Below, piece after piece: positions 8,399 through 16,874 of a DNA stretch of 64,000 nt. This DNA comes from Pseudomonadota bacterium (GTDB lineage Bacteria; Bdellovibrionota; Bacteriovoracia; Bacteriovoracales; Bacteriovoracaceae). Within the stretch, counting starts at the first letter, position 1; the number at the start of each line of letters is the position of its first letter. The stretch is from positions 1 to 64,000 of the forward strand of contig JAIYDL010000016.1 in assembly GCA_027487515.1 (NCBI GenBank). The letters are read 5' to 3'. The position numbers and the translations under genes were made by a program. Below the pieces are notes generated by a model, which saw only the letters and a list, made by a program, of their open reading frames with translations, had not been told where the DNA came from and did no database searches.

Positions 8399-9498
8399 TA
8401 CCCGTACGTACTCAGATTGATCATGGTTTTTTTGGGATGACCGTTATTGAAATCGATGGCCATGGGGATATTCCTCGCTCCAGAAGTATCCATCAAGAAA
8501 GTGAGTGCCAAGGTGCAGTCGTCTCCGAGGGCCAATGGGAGATCACAGACGGCGCCGGCGCCAGGGAACGCTCCTCCCTCATAGGTGAAGCCTCGTGGCA
8601 GGAAGAGCTGAAGCTCACTGATTGGCCTCGGTGTGCTATTCGTAAGCGTCAACGTTCTCGCTACTAACTGGCCGATGCTCCCGGTGAACCCTGTGGCCAC
8701 GACGTCCGGAACTGACGCCTCAAGGTAGAGGTCTGAGAAGGACTCGGATCCCGGACTAGGAATGGCGACTGAGGAGGCGGGAACAGGTTTCGCCAAACCT
8801 TGAGGAAGCCTCATCGAGAGCAACGGGAGCGTACAAACGGGGTCTTTGAATGTGTCCACGACGTAGGAGGGCCTAAAGTTCGGGCCCCCGTAAGGAAGCT
8901 GCAGCGTCGTCGCTGTGATTGAGTTCGGCGCAGGAGCGGCAGGAATGCAACCTGAAGCTAACCGTGCACCTGCTGGACCTCCGGGAACGTCCGCCACGGC
9001 ATCTGAAGCCACCAAGCGAATGCGATAGGATTCGGCTTTTCCCCGGGCACTGTCGTCACAATACGTTCCTCCGGAGACGCTCGAGGTATCAGCGCAGTTC
9101 ACGAGCCGTAGCGCTCGAGTGGCGCCAGCGTTGCGAAACGCAGAAGGTGAGAAGAAATCGCTGTCACAGTTTGCGATGCTCGGTTCCAGCTCAATCCGAG
9201 CGGCGGTCCCCGACAGGGAGGCGGTCTTGCGGTCACACTTGAGACTCCCCTTCAGGGGTTCATCCCCGGCCCAAAGGACCGAAACAAATTCCCAGTTACC
9301 GTTTTCCACTGTCAGGGTCGTCTCGTTTTCCTCGAGGATGATGGTGCGGGTTGTTTTCCGATCGAGGTTCGTCAAATACAGGACTGCCCCGCCGGAGGCA
9401 CCGGTCATGAGATAAGATGTGCTCACTTCAAGCTTTGTCTCAGGAGACTGCGCGCAGGCCAGGAGAAAAAACAACATACTCACACTTGAGCGCTTCAT
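8395..9498 (-). CDS. Lipoprotein with a C-terminal Ig-like beta domain
   Basis: A 367-residue product. The ATG at 9498 follows AGGAGC at good spacing and begins a lipoprotein signal (MLFFLLACAQSP, lipobox LLAC). Several Cys pairs occur in the middle. The last 100 residues (TLTNSTPRPISELQLFLP, then LGDDCTLALTF) resemble the choice-of-anchor / ASPM-SPD-2-Hydin type of beta-sandwich often found in Bdellovibrionota surface proteins. The role is probably surface anchoring or binding, but no ligand is suggested. It overlaps the rhomboid gene by four bases at its 3' end. Confidence 0.75.
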   Translation of the reverse strand: MKRSSVSMLFFLLACAQSPETKLEVSTSYLMTGASGGAVLYLTNLDRKTTRTIILEENETTLTVENGNWEFVSVLWAGDEPLKGSLKCDRKTASLSGTAARIELEPSIANCDSDFFSPSAFRNAGATRALRLVNCADTSSVSGGTYCDDSARGKAESYRIRLVASDAVADVPGGPAGARLASGCIPAAPAPNSITATTLQLPYGGPNFRPSYVVDTFKDPVCTLPLLSMRLPQGLAKPVPASSVAIPSPGSESFSDLYLEASVPDVVATGFTGSIGQLVARTLTLTNSTPRPISELQLFLPRGFTYEGGAFPGAGAVCDLPLALGDDCTLALTFLMDTSGARNIPMAIDFNNGHPKKTMINLSTYGY

Positions 9499-9565
9499 AG
9501 GTGCTCCTATCGGCACTCTCTTCTTAAAAATAGAATCCCCCGCTTGGAATCTAAGTTGGGACACA

Positions 9566-9594
9566 TAGACTAGGGAGTTAAACTTTTGTATCTT
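9566..9594 (+). promoter_or_regulatory. Putative promoter for a leaderless mRNA
   Basis: TAGACT (9566-9571) and TATCTT (9589-9594) are 17 bases apart, and the ATG at 9601 begins six bases after the second box. Transcription would start at the start codon itself. Confidence 0.4.
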
Positions 9595-9600
9595 CCAAGT

Positions 9601-10713
9601 ATGGGAATTTTCATAACGAAGAAAAGAGTCACCATCGCCGCGGTCGTTTGTCTCATCCTGACCTCGGTCTGGGTCAATCGGTACTCCTTTGTGCGGCTCT
9701 ATTACATGCGCGGGTTCTTTAAACTCTCGCCTGCGAAAGTGATCAAAGAACACGAGAAGCTGATCGTCGAAGACCGTGAAATTTTAAACCAGTACGAGCT
9801 CTTCTCCCCAGGCCGCGGAACCCGGGACGCGGGAGCGTTTCTCAATCCCCGGCTCCACTGGCAGATCGGAGAAGTTCATCACCGCGGTGACCTTGTCTTA
9901 CCAGAATTTATCCACCGGGAGCTCTCCCAGGACTGGGTCACGAAGAAGCCCCTGTTCAAGAAAATGGGACTCAAGTTCGACTGGCTTAAGCGCCTCCGAG
10001 ACTACGACGTCTGGAGTCCTGAACTGAGCTCTCCGGCCTATCCTCCGGGAAAGCGCTTTGATACGTTTGCTTACCCGATCCCCACGTACCGAGACCTCGT
10101 GAGTTGGTCGAAGCTGCGCTACCTGTATGGCAAAGAATCGGGGGACACGGTGAGTGCACTCGCGGAGGTTCGGCATCTCATGCGACTCATCTGGACCAAC
10201 GACAACCAAGTCGCGGCCAAGGTTGTCCTCGGGCTTCTCCAGACCGAAAACGAGTTCGAAGGAATCCTGACCCCACGGGAAATGGGGGACTGGAAGTTTG
10301 TGCCCACCGACCATATCATGCGGGCGAAGCGCTACTTCTCCAGTGTAGCGGGGCTGATCGACGTTCGACTTTCCGACGAAGCCTTTGAGAAGAATTTTAA
10401 GACCAATGCGGGACTTTGTTTGATGGTGAACGAAGCCATGTCCCACTACCTCCAGCTCCGTGATTTCCTCGGGAAGGAACTTCGCTATGGGATGGAGCGC
10501 TTCGAACAGCGAGCGGCCGTGGTGAACTGCCGGCGGAGTATTCTTTTCCAAATGTGGGGAGATCGGGACTGGAAGACCCACTATACTCTGGACGGTATCC
10601 GCATCTTCAACCGACCTGTGACCTTCGATGACCTCGAGGCGAGACCGGAGCTTAAGGCGGCGGTGGGGTATCTCCTAGGTACGAACCCGCTCGCAAATCC
10701 AATACGCTATTGA
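9601..10713 (+). CDS. Membrane-anchored protein of unknown function
   Basis: A 370-residue product with an uncleaved N-terminal helix (residues about 10-27, VTIAAVVCLILTSVW) preceded by lysines, so most of the protein is probably periplasmic. The rest is alpha-helical and rich in aromatic residues. No family is recognised. The ATG at 9601 is preferred because a -10-like box lies six bases upstream. An in-frame TTG at 9586 with AGGGAG before it is the alternative and would add five residues. Confidence 0.65.
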   Translation: MGIFITKKRVTIAAVVCLILTSVWVNRYSFVRLYYMRGFFKLSPAKVIKEHEKLIVEDREILNQYELFSPGRGTRDAGAFLNPRLHWQIGEVHHRGDLVLPEFIHRELSQDWVTKKPLFKKMGLKFDWLKRLRDYDVWSPELSSPAYPPGKRFDTFAYPIPTYRDLVSWSKLRYLYGKESGDTVSALAEVRHLMRLIWTNDNQVAAKVVLGLLQTENEFEGILTPREMGDWKFVPTDHIMRAKRYFSSVAGLIDVRLSDEAFEKNFKTNAGLCLMVNEAMSHYLQLRDFLGKELRYGMERFEQRAAVVNCRRSILFQMWGDRDWKTHYTLDGIRIFNRPVTFDDLEARPELKAAVGYLLGTNPLANPIRY

Positions 10714-10758
10714 GACGACTTCACGCAGCAACTCATCCTATGGGAGGAGGATTTGCCT

Positions 10759-10818
10759 ATGAGCGAAGAATACCGTACTTTGAAAACGTTCAACTACCTA
10801 TCTAGGAGAATTCAATGA
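10759..10818 (+). CDS. 19-residue upstream ORF coupled to the next gene
   Basis: A short ORF with one of the best ribosome sites in the window (GGGAGGAGG at 10742-10750, eight bases before the ATG). It encodes 19 mostly polar and basic residues and ends in TGA that overlaps the ATG of the next gene (ATGA at 10815-10818). The next gene's own AGGAG lies inside this ORF. This looks like a leader peptide or a translational coupling device. A true small protein is also possible. Confidence 0.5.
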   Translation: MSEEYRTLKTFNYLSRRIQ

Positions 10819-11156
10819 AAGCAATTTTTCTTTTCTTCTCTCTTATCATCCTCTCGGGGTTCGCGGCCGCTCACGATACCGTTCTGGAGACCTGCGGAGA
10901 TGTTCCTTTTATCGAGACCCATGACTCGGCCGAAGCGGCTTATGTGGTTCCGTGCAATCACCCAACGCCGACGGTTGACCGCCGCTACATCAAGAGCGAC
11001 TTCTTCACTGTGTTTAAAACGTGGGAAGAAGCCGAGGCCCACTGCAACTACCGTGACTACGTCCAGGGTGTTTACAGCTGGCGCTTCCGCTTCCTCGGCT
11101 ACTCTTGCGCACCGGGCGGAATTGAGAATGACAATGGCGGCGGCGGTGGCGCCTAA
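10815..11156 (+). CDS. Small secreted Cys-containing protein
   Basis: A 113-residue product with a signal peptide (cleavage near FAAA) and four Cys in the mature part (ETCGD, VPCNHP, HCNYRD, YSCAPG), probably forming two disulfides. The tail is a run of glycines. The ATG follows AGGAG and overlaps the stop of the 19-residue ORF. An intrinsic terminator follows. No family is recognised. Confidence 0.7.
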   Translation: MKAIFLFFSLIILSGFAAAHDTVLETCGDVPFIETHDSAEAAYVVPCNHPTPTVDRRYIKSDFFTVFKTWEEAEAHCNYRDYVQGVYSWRFRFLGYSCAPGGIENDNGGGGGA

Positions 11157-11203
11157 GGCATTCGGCTTGCCACTCCTTGATCCCTTTTTAGCTTGATTCC
11201 TCG

Positions 11204-11233
11204 CACCTCCCGGTCCTCGGGAGGTGTTTTTTT
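11204..11233 (+). terminator. Rho-independent terminator
   Basis: A perfect nine-pair stem (CACCTCCCG with CGGGAGGTG) with a five-base loop is followed by seven T residues. Confidence 0.92.
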
Positions 11234-11308
11234 ATTCACCCCCCTCCGCTTAATATCAACTCAAGTTTTGGCCCACATTTCCGACAAGAAGAGTCGGGTG
11301 AGGTGGGC

Positions 11309-11746
11309 ATGAAAAATCTCTTGATGAACTTTGCTGGGGCGGTTGAGCTCGAGGCCCGGAAAAGCTGCTGGTGGCCCCGAGCGGATCACCGCCAACTCTT
11401 AGATCACCTTTCCAAGAACCTTTCGGCACTCCTCATGTGCAAGTACTGCCAAAGCGATTTCAATGGCGCTCAAAGGGATCTTTACCGGCTTCTAGACGAC
11501 TCCCTGGATTGGGACGGTCTGTGTGTCGTAGGCGATTCACTAAGTCGCTACCCTGGGTTCCATGGGTTAACGGCGATCGTGTCGGATGCCCTGGACCGGC
11601 ACTACCAAGCCTCAATGAATGATAAGACGCCCGATCTAGAGTTCTTTGTCTCGACCCTAGGCTGGTTGGCGAACGACCTCGTTCTCCAGAGGGAGCTCAT
11701 CAATCAGATCAAGGGGAGAATGGAGCTCATCGTGGAAGTGGCCTAG
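11309..11746 (+). CDS. Hypothetical cytoplasmic protein
   Basis: A 145-residue alpha-helical product without a signal peptide. Three Cys (KSCWWP, MCKYCQ) lie in the first 50 residues, and the CKYC pair could bind metal but has no visible partner pair. The ATG at 11309 is chosen after GAGGTGG; a GTG six bases upstream is in frame. It converges on pckG with 41 bases between them. No family is recognised. Confidence 0.6.
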   Translation: MKNLLMNFAGAVELEARKSCWWPRADHRQLLDHLSKNLSALLMCKYCQSDFNGAQRDLYRLLDDSLDWDGLCVVGDSLSRYPGFHGLTAIVSDALDRHYQASMNDKTPDLEFFVSTLGWLANDLVLQRELINQIKGRMELIVEVA

Positions 11747-11787
11747 GGAGAAGCGCCGAAAGAGCAAGGTCTTCCGGCGCAAGCTCT

Positions 11788-13638
11788 TTAGATTCTTACT
11801 TCGCTCCGTGTCTCTTTCTTCGTCTCATCGGTTGAAAATCCCTTGAGGATCTCCTGCTGGATTCCGGCAAACGAAGTCGGAATTGGCCCGTCGAACTTCG
11901 CAAAAAATTCTGCGCTCGATGACACCTCTGCCGCCCACTTCATGGGGTCAAGCGACGTGAGCTGCTGAAACTTTTCGGGAGTCATGCTCTCGAGGCCCAA
12001 CCAGCTGAGGTCCTTATACTCTGGCATCGTTCCTACAGGTGTCTCCACCCCAGAAGCCGTTCCTTCTATGCGACCCACAATCCACTCGAGGATCCGGGCG
12101 TTTTCACCGAACCCAGGCCAGGCGTATTTGCCTTCAGCATCTTTCCGGAACCAGTTGACGCCGAAGATGAGCGGAGCCTTGGCGCCGGCCTTCTCTCCGA
12201 CTTTCACCCAGTGGTTGAAGTAGGAATCCATGTTGTAGCCGCAGAATGGGAGCATGGCCATGGGATCCCGACGGACGACGCCGACCTGACCCGTGGCCGC
12301 AGCGGTAGTTTCCGAGCCGGTGGTCGCAGCAATGAAGACTCCGTGCTCCCAAGTTTTCGCCTGGTAGGCGAGCGGGATGGTATCTGGCCGTCGGCCTCCA
12401 AAAATCATGGCAGAGATCGGCACGCCGGCCGGGTTCTCCCAGTCTTTGTCAATGCACGGGCATTGAGACGCAGGGGCCGTGAAGCGCGCATTCGGGTGGG
12501 CCGCCTTTCGGCCACAGTCTGGGGTCCACTCTTGACCGGTCCAATCTGTGAGCCGCGCCGGTGGGGTTTCCGTCATCTCTTCCCACCAGACATCCCCGTC
12601 TTCGGTCAAGGCGACGTTGGTGAAGATGGTGTTGGCGCGGGCCGATTGCATGGCGTTCGGGTTGGTCTTGAAGCTTGTTCCAGGGGCCACGCCGAAGAAG
12701 CCGGCCTCAGGATTGATGGCCCGAAGACGTCCATCCGGACCGGGCTTGATCCAGGCGATGTCATCGCCGATGGTCGATATTTTCCAGCCGCTCATGGCCT
12801 TGGGAGGAATGAGCATGGCGAAGTTTGTTTTGCCGCAGGCACTTGGGAACGCCGCGGTCACGTAGTGCTTTTCTCCCTTCGGAGTTTCAACGCCAAGGAT
12901 GAGCATGTGCTCGGCAAGCCAGCCCTCGTCTCGACCCATGGTCGAGGCGATCCGAAGTGCGAAGCACTTCTTTCCAAGGAGAGCGTTCCCGCCGTAGCCT
13001 GAGCCGTACGACCAGATCTCGCGAGTCTCTGGGTAGTGGACAATGTATTTCGTCTCTTTATTGCAAGGCCAGCGCACGTCCTTTTGTTCGGGAGCTAGTG
13101 GCATCCCGACAGTGTGAACGCATCTCACGAAATCGGGAGAGTCACCGAGGACTCGGAGGGCACCTTCGCCCATGCGGGTCATGATCCGCATGTTAACGAC
13201 CACGTACGGTGAATCAGAAATTTCCACGCCGATCTGTGAAATCGGCGATCCCAGCGGTCCCATAGAGAAAGGGATGACGTACATGGTCCGGCCGGCCATG
13301 CAACCACGGAAAAGAGGGTTGAGGGTTTCGCGCATGAGGTCCGGGTCCATCCAGTTGTTGGTGGCACCGGCGGCGCTTTTGTCTTCAGAGCAGATGAACG
13401 TGCGGTCCTCGACCCGGGCCACGTCGTTGGCGTCCGAGAGGGCCAAGTACGAATTCGGGCGCTTCACCGGGTTGAGCTTGGTCAGCATTCCACTGGCGAC
13501 CATCTGCCCGCAGAGTTCGTCGTACTCAGCTTCTGAACCATCGCACCAGAGCACCTGGTCGGGCCGGCAGAGGTCTGCCATAGCGGACACCCAAGCGAGA
13601 AGGTGCGGGTTCTTTGTGTTCGGATTCTTATGCGCCAT
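11788..13638 (-). CDS. pckG: Phosphoenolpyruvate carboxykinase (GTP)
   Basis: A 616-residue enzyme that converts oxaloacetate and GTP to phosphoenolpyruvate, GDP and CO2, the first committed step of gluconeogenesis. Length and sequence match the GTP-dependent family. The P-loop with its reactive Cys ([12 protein letters not shown]) lies near residues 260-275, and the substrate and Mn ligands in [11 protein letters not shown] and [11 protein letters not shown] are present. Such an enzyme suits a cell that feeds on amino acids. The gene stands alone with its own upstream region (13639-13867), which contains an inverted repeat. Confidence 0.97.
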   Translation of the reverse strand: MAHKNPNTKNPHLLAWVSAMADLCRPDQVLWCDGSEAEYDELCGQMVASGMLTKLNPVKRPNSYLALSDANDVARVEDRTFICSEDKSAAGATNNWMDPDLMRETLNPLFRGCMAGRTMYVIPFSMGPLGSPISQIGVEISDSPYVVVNMRIMTRMGEGALRVLGDSPDFVRCVHTVGMPLAPEQKDVRWPCNKETKYIVHYPETREIWSYGSGYGGNALLGKKCFALRIASTMGRDEGWLAEHMLILGVETPKGEKHYVTAAFPSACGKTNFAMLIPPKAMSGWKISTIGDDIAWIKPGPDGRLRAINPEAGFFGVAPGTSFKTNPNAMQSARANTIFTNVALTEDGDVWWEEMTETPPARLTDWTGQEWTPDCGRKAAHPNARFTAPASQCPCIDKDWENPAGVPISAMIFGGRRPDTIPLAYQAKTWEHGVFIAATTGSETTAAATGQVGVVRRDPMAMLPFCGYNMDSYFNHWVKVGEKAGAKAPLIFGVNWFRKDAEGKYAWPGFGENARILEWIVGRIEGTASGVETPVGTMPEYKDLSWLGLESMTPEKFQQLTSLDPMKWAAEVSSSAEFFAKFDGPIPTSFAGIQQEILKGFSTDETKKETRSEVRI

Positions 13639-13696
13639 GAAACCCCCTGAGAGTGATCCATTCTTTGTTAATACTGAGCTTTAGTGGGAACTGAAT

Positions 13697-13756
13697 TACC
13701 AGATGCGACTTAAAATTTCTTCTTAAAACTTTTGTGACGCGACAAGCTATCTGGTA
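13697..13756. promoter_or_regulatory. Widely spaced inverted repeat upstream of pckG
   Basis: TACCAGAT (13697-13704) and ATCTGGTA (13749-13756) are exact inverted copies separated by 44 AT-rich bases, 59-118 bases before the pckG start. They could be paired operator half-sites. Chance is not excluded for an eight-base match. Confidence 0.25.
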
Positions 13757-13867
13757 CAGCGCTAGGTGACTAGAATCTGGGACCTACGAACCACCCAAAT
13801 GGTGTAAATGTTTCTCTCCTCCAAGGGACACGAGTCTCAGGAAGTGACCGTTGAACCCAACTAGCTC

Positions 13868-14155
13868 GTGAGCATCTCCTCGGTCTCTAAAATGTTCACC
13901 GGATTTGCGGTTCTGCAGTTGATTCAGTCGGGTGCTCTCTTATTTGAAACCAGGCCGGGGGAGCTCTGGGAAGGTGGTTGTTTCCTTGAAGGGTTGAGAA
14001 TAATTTCGGCGGCCCTAACGTCGGTGGTGCGTGAAATCCCATTCAATACGGCTGAACAAACCGATCACCTGAATAAAACTCTCAGACTCGAGGAAGCCTT
14101 TCGCCGCTCAATTCGCATGGTACTCATGCGGTACTTACACTTTAAAGACACCTAG
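13868..14155 (+). CDS. Short hypothetical protein, doubtful
   Basis: A 95-residue reading frame starting with GTG at 13868 (alternative ATG at 13892). It has a mildly hydrophobic N-terminal part and an Arg-rich end. Neither start has a convincing ribosome site and no family is recognised. It is kept because the frame fills the gap between pckG and the repeat protein. It may be a decayed gene: an in-frame stop separates it from a further short reading at 13808-13864. Confidence 0.35.
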   Translation: MSISSVSKMFTGFAVLQLIQSGALLFETRPGELWEGGCFLEGLRIISAALTSVVREIPFNTAEQTDHLNKTLRLEEAFRRSIRMVLMRYLHFKDT

Positions 14156-14233
14156 TTCAAAACGTCCAAACTTTAGACAGTGTGTAATTTCTCTCCAATC
14201 CAGTGGTTGAATTCCTAATGAGTTTTGAGGACT

Positions 14234-14277
14234 GCTTGGCACCAAGCTTGCTCATGAGTCCAGAAAGGAACTCATGA
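14234..14277. promoter_or_regulatory. Two adjacent palindromes before the repeat-protein gene
   Basis: GCTTGG-CA-CCAAGC (14234-14247) is followed by TCATGAGT (14252-14259) and its exact inverse ACTCATGA (14270-14277). The second stem ends five bases before the TAGGAG ribosome site at 14282. They could be a repressor site and an mRNA hairpin that affects translation. Confidence 0.4.
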
Positions 14278-14291
14278 TCTCTAGGAGATTT

Positions 14292-14855
14292 ATGAAATTC
14301 ATGTTTCTGATTATGTGCTCCATCATTTTTACTGTTTCTCAAAATGGGTTTGCAGAAGACCGACCTGTATCTCGCCGGTGGCGTGAATCAGGGAATCAAG
14401 TCATTTGTGTCGAGCGCTCCTTGATATCAAACCGAGATCTGAGGGTACTACCCGATTCTGATTGCACTACGGAAAAACCGGTATCTTACCGGTGGCGAGA
14501 ATCAGGGAATCGAGTTGTTTGTATCGAGCGTTCCTTAATTTCAAACGCTAATCTGAGGGAAGTAGACGATTCTTTTTGCCCTGCGGGAAAACCGGTATCT
14601 TACCGGTGGCGAGAATCAGGGAATCGAGTTGTTTGTATCGAGCGCTCCTCAATTTCAAACGCAAATCTGAGAGAAGTCGCCGATTCTTTTTGCAGAAGAC
14701 GCCTTTCTCTGGCTACAGAAGAGGCGCCTGTTGCAACTCCCGCGAGCTTTGATCCCCAGATCAACGGTAGTGATCGTAATCTTGTTCCTAAGACTGACGG
14801 TCCTAGTGATGCGAACTCCGTGGGCCCTCGAGGAGCGGGAGCAATAGAAGCCTAG
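14292..14855 (+). CDS. Secreted protein with three 38-residue tandem repeats
   Basis: A 187-residue product. The ATG at 14292 follows TAGGAG and opens a signal peptide (cleavage near GFA). Residues from about 25 hold three tandem copies of a 38-residue unit of the form PVSYRWRESGN-(x)-CIERS-(x)-SNANLRE-(x)-DSFC. Each copy has two Cys and so could form one self-contained disulfide-closed module. The third copy is cut to 34 residues. Copies 2 and 3 are nearly identical in DNA, so their duplication is recent. The C-terminal 60 residues are of low complexity. No family is recognised; a binding role in the envelope or outside is plausible. Confidence 0.75.
   Translation: MKFMFLIMCSIIFTVSQNGFAEDRPVSRRWRESGNQVICVERSLISNRDLRVLPDSDCTTEKPVSYRWRESGNRVVCIERSLISNANLREVDDSFCPAGKPVSYRWRESGNRVVCIERSSISNANLREVADSFCRRRLSLATEEAPVATPASFDPQINGSDRNLVPKTDGPSDANSVGPRGAGAIEA
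14364..14693 (+). repeat. Tandem repeat, 114-bp period, three copies
   Basis: Units begin at 14364, 14478 and 14592. The first is diverged; the second and third differ at only a few bases. The period of 114 bp keeps the reading frame. Confidence 0.9.
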
Positions 14856-14884
14856 GAATTAATCTTTCAAGTAAAACAATAGAC

Positions 14885-14922
14885 CCCGCTCCTCGGGGGC
14901 AACAGTCTCTGAGGGGAGCGGG
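14885..14922 (-). terminator. Probable terminator of the desaturase gene
   Basis: CCCGCTCC (14885-14892) pairs with GGAGCGGG (14915-14922). On the minus strand the stem lies six bases after the desaturase stop and is followed by a T-rich but interrupted stretch. It could also serve the plus-strand repeat-protein gene. Confidence 0.5.
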
Positions 14923-14928
14923 ATATGG

Positions 14929-15807
14929 TCAGGAGTAGCTCTCTGAAGCCTCTCCGTTGCTCTCGAGTTTTTCGATGGCCGACTCCGGTGTCACCTTCAC
15001 GTCCCAGACGAGGCCCAGGGCTTCGAAGACACGGATGAGCTGGAAGCTCATGTCCCATTCCCACTTCCGGATCCCGGCGTTGGCCCCGGAGGGAAAGCAG
15101 TGGTGGTTATAGTGCCAGCCTTCGCCGAACGTAAGAACCGCAAGCCACCAGTTATTGTGGCTGTTGTCTCTTCCTTCCCGCGCAGGGAAGTCGAAGCTCC
15201 GGCTCCCACGCAGATGGCTAACGGTGTTGATGAGAAAGATCGTATGCAGGTGCGCGAGGCCCCCGACGAGGTACGCCCAGAGCGCCATCTGGGCCCCGCT
15301 CGTTCCTAAGTCCGGAAATTGCCACCGAAGCAATTCACCGAGTCCGATGAGGAAGGCGAGAAACGTAACGTGGATCTGGTCACTGTGCTCGTTAAGCCAG
15401 CGGAGCTCCGGAAACGCTTGGAAGTCCCGGATCCGAGTGTAGTCGGTGACGAAGGCGCGCTTCTCCATCGCCCACCCGAAGTACGCATGGAAGAGCCCAT
15501 GAGCGATCGGAGAGTGAGGATCATTCTCGGTGTCCGAGTACTGGTGATGCCGGCGGTGGTTCGCGGCCCACCACAAGGCCCCGCGCTGCATGCAGATGCT
15601 TCCGGCGAGGGCCAGGAAGCACTGGAAGGCGCGAGAAGTCCGGAAAACTCGGTGCGAGAAATACCGGTGATAGGAGATGCTGAGGAAGAGCCCCCGCCAG
15701 ACGAAGAAAAACCCTGCCACGGCGAGGGTCACCGTCGAAACTCCGGTCCAGAAGACCAGGAGAATGAGGGAGTGAACGATGACGAGGCGGAAGGTGAGTG
15801 CATTCAT
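14929..15807 (-). CDS. Fatty acid desaturase (acyl-CoA delta-9 type)
   Basis: A 292-residue membrane di-iron enzyme that introduces a double bond into acyl chains, probably tuning membrane fluidity. All three histidine boxes are present: HRYFSH (47-52), HRRHH (84-88) and HYNHH (232-236). Hydrophobic helices lie between them as in the family. The ATG at 15807 is chosen because a TACCAT box lies exactly six bases upstream with no Shine-Dalgarno, which suggests a leaderless mRNA. The longer GTG reading at 15915 would overlap the ribosome site region of the divergent gene. The electron donor is not encoded nearby. Confidence 0.92.
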   Translation of the reverse strand: MNALTFRLVIVHSLILLVFWTGVSTVTLAVAGFFFVWRGLFLSISYHRYFSHRVFRTSRAFQCFLALAGSICMQRGALWWAANHRRHHQYSDTENDPHSPIAHGLFHAYFGWAMEKRAFVTDYTRIRDFQAFPELRWLNEHSDQIHVTFLAFLIGLGELLRWQFPDLGTSGAQMALWAYLVGGLAHLHTIFLINTVSHLRGSRSFDFPAREGRDNSHNNWWLAVLTFGEGWHYNHHCFPSGANAGIRKWEWDMSFQLIRVFEALGLVWDVKVTPESAIEKLESNGEASESYS

Positions 15808-15813
15808 GCCCAC

Positions 15814-15841
15814 ATGGTAAGAGAAGTGGCTTGGAATTGAA
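15814..15841 (-). promoter_or_regulatory. Putative promoter of the desaturase gene
   Basis: On the minus strand, TTCAAT (15841-15836) and TACCAT (15819-15814) are separated by 16 bases, and the ATG starts six bases later. Confidence 0.4.
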
Positions 15842-15929
15842 CAGCTCGGGTAAAATCTACAAGAAGTCTCAGGCCCGACGGTGAACCGAGATAACCTGTA
15901 GAAAACGTTGTTCACGACAGGAGATCCCG

Positions 15930-16475
15930 ATGAAACACATAGCTTCCCTAGCTCTTCTCTTGGCCCTTCCTTTCGTCACCTACGGGGCAGAGACGCGCAC
16001 CTATAAGACCGTGAGTCCCACGGTCGCTTCGGTTGACATCCTCGTGGACACCGAAGAGGGCGGTCAGGCGGGAAGCTACGTGGATGGCCAGGAGACCAAG
16101 ACTTTCATCAAGGGCCTTCTGACGAATCCGGAGTCGCCGCTCTTTAAGCTTAAGCAAGAGATCGAGCTCGCCAACTGCGAAGAAACGAGCCAAGGGGATA
16201 AGACCTGGATCGACATGTGCGGAGAAGTCACGCTCACGCCAACCGTTCGGACCTCCTTTGCCCGCGTTGGCTGGGCCGAGGCCGGTGCCGGATACACCTT
16301 CTTCATCGGTTTCACCTCCGATGGCACTGGCCGCTTCTTCGACGTCTCCCACATGGTCACGATCAGCGAGAACGTTGAAGCCGAGTTCTCCGACCAGGGC
16401 GAGTTCGTCGGCAAATTCATCAAGACACTATCTTTTTCTGGGATCAAGAAGCTGGAGTCTGAGGGCCAGAACTAG
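15930..16475 (+). CDS. Secreted protein of unknown function
   Basis: A 181-residue product with a signal peptide (cleavage near TYGA) and an AGGAG ribosome site at 15919. The mature part is acidic and seems beta-rich, with two Cys (ELANCEET and IDMCGEV) likely in a disulfide. It diverges from the desaturase gene. No family is recognised. Confidence 0.7.
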   Translation: MKHIASLALLLALPFVTYGAETRTYKTVSPTVASVDILVDTEEGGQAGSYVDGQETKTFIKGLLTNPESPLFKLKQEIELANCEETSQGDKTWIDMCGEVTLTPTVRTSFARVGWAEAGAGYTFFIGFTSDGTGRFFDVSHMVTISENVEAEFSDQGEFVGKFIKTLSFSGIKKLESEGQN

Positions 16476-16518
16476 AGCAGCGGGCGCGGGAGAGACAGGC
16501 CCTCCACACGCCCGAATT

Positions 16519-16746
16519 TTAGGGGTCCAAGCGCTCGCGGAAAGAGTAAACAAACGGGTTCAGATCTTGTTTTCCTAAGGTCCCGTGGGACCCAGGGTTT
16601 TGGAACCGATGCCGCAGATGGGCCTCGATCCGCATCCAGCTATCGATGTGACTCTTGAACTCGATCCCGAGGTCCTCACCCTCAGTGCTGAAGCGTGCCT
16701 TCGTGTGTTCGACGTGAGCGATCAAAAAAGCATCCGTCTTTTTCAT
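16519..16746 (-). CDS. Small hypothetical protein
   Basis: A 75-residue product rich in His and charged residues with no signal or membrane helix. The ATG at 16746 follows AAGGA at six-base spacing; an upstream in-frame TTG is less likely. It lies alone between two secreted-protein genes on the other strand. No family is recognised. Confidence 0.5.
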   Translation of the reverse strand: MKKTDAFLIAHVEHTKARFSTEGEDLGIEFKSHIDSWMRIEAHLRHRFQNPGSHGTLGKQDLNPFVYSFRERLDP

Positions 16747-16838
16747 GATCAATCCTTGTGTGTGAGATGACTTCGATGACAGGCGGGCGGGGAGGCTTCA
16801 GTATAGGCCCCTTCCGTCGCCTTCCGGAAACTTTAAGC

Positions 16839-16868
16839 TCGACCGACGCAGTTTATTCGCCCTATACT
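16839..16868 (+). promoter_or_regulatory. Putative promoter for a leaderless nuclease mRNA
   Basis: TCGACC (16839-16844) and TATACT (16863-16868) are 18 bases apart. Six T residues separate the -10 box from the ATG at 16875, so transcription would begin at the start codon. No Shine-Dalgarno is present. Confidence 0.5.
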
Positions 16869-16874
16869 TTTTTT

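Noticed and set aside
13808..13864. An 18-codon ORF starting at 13808
   Set aside because: It has no ribosome site or -10 box at the right distance and no overlap with a following start.
14364..14693. CRISPR-like array
   Set aside because: The repeats are long, directly adjacent, in frame and inside a coding gene, with no spacers.
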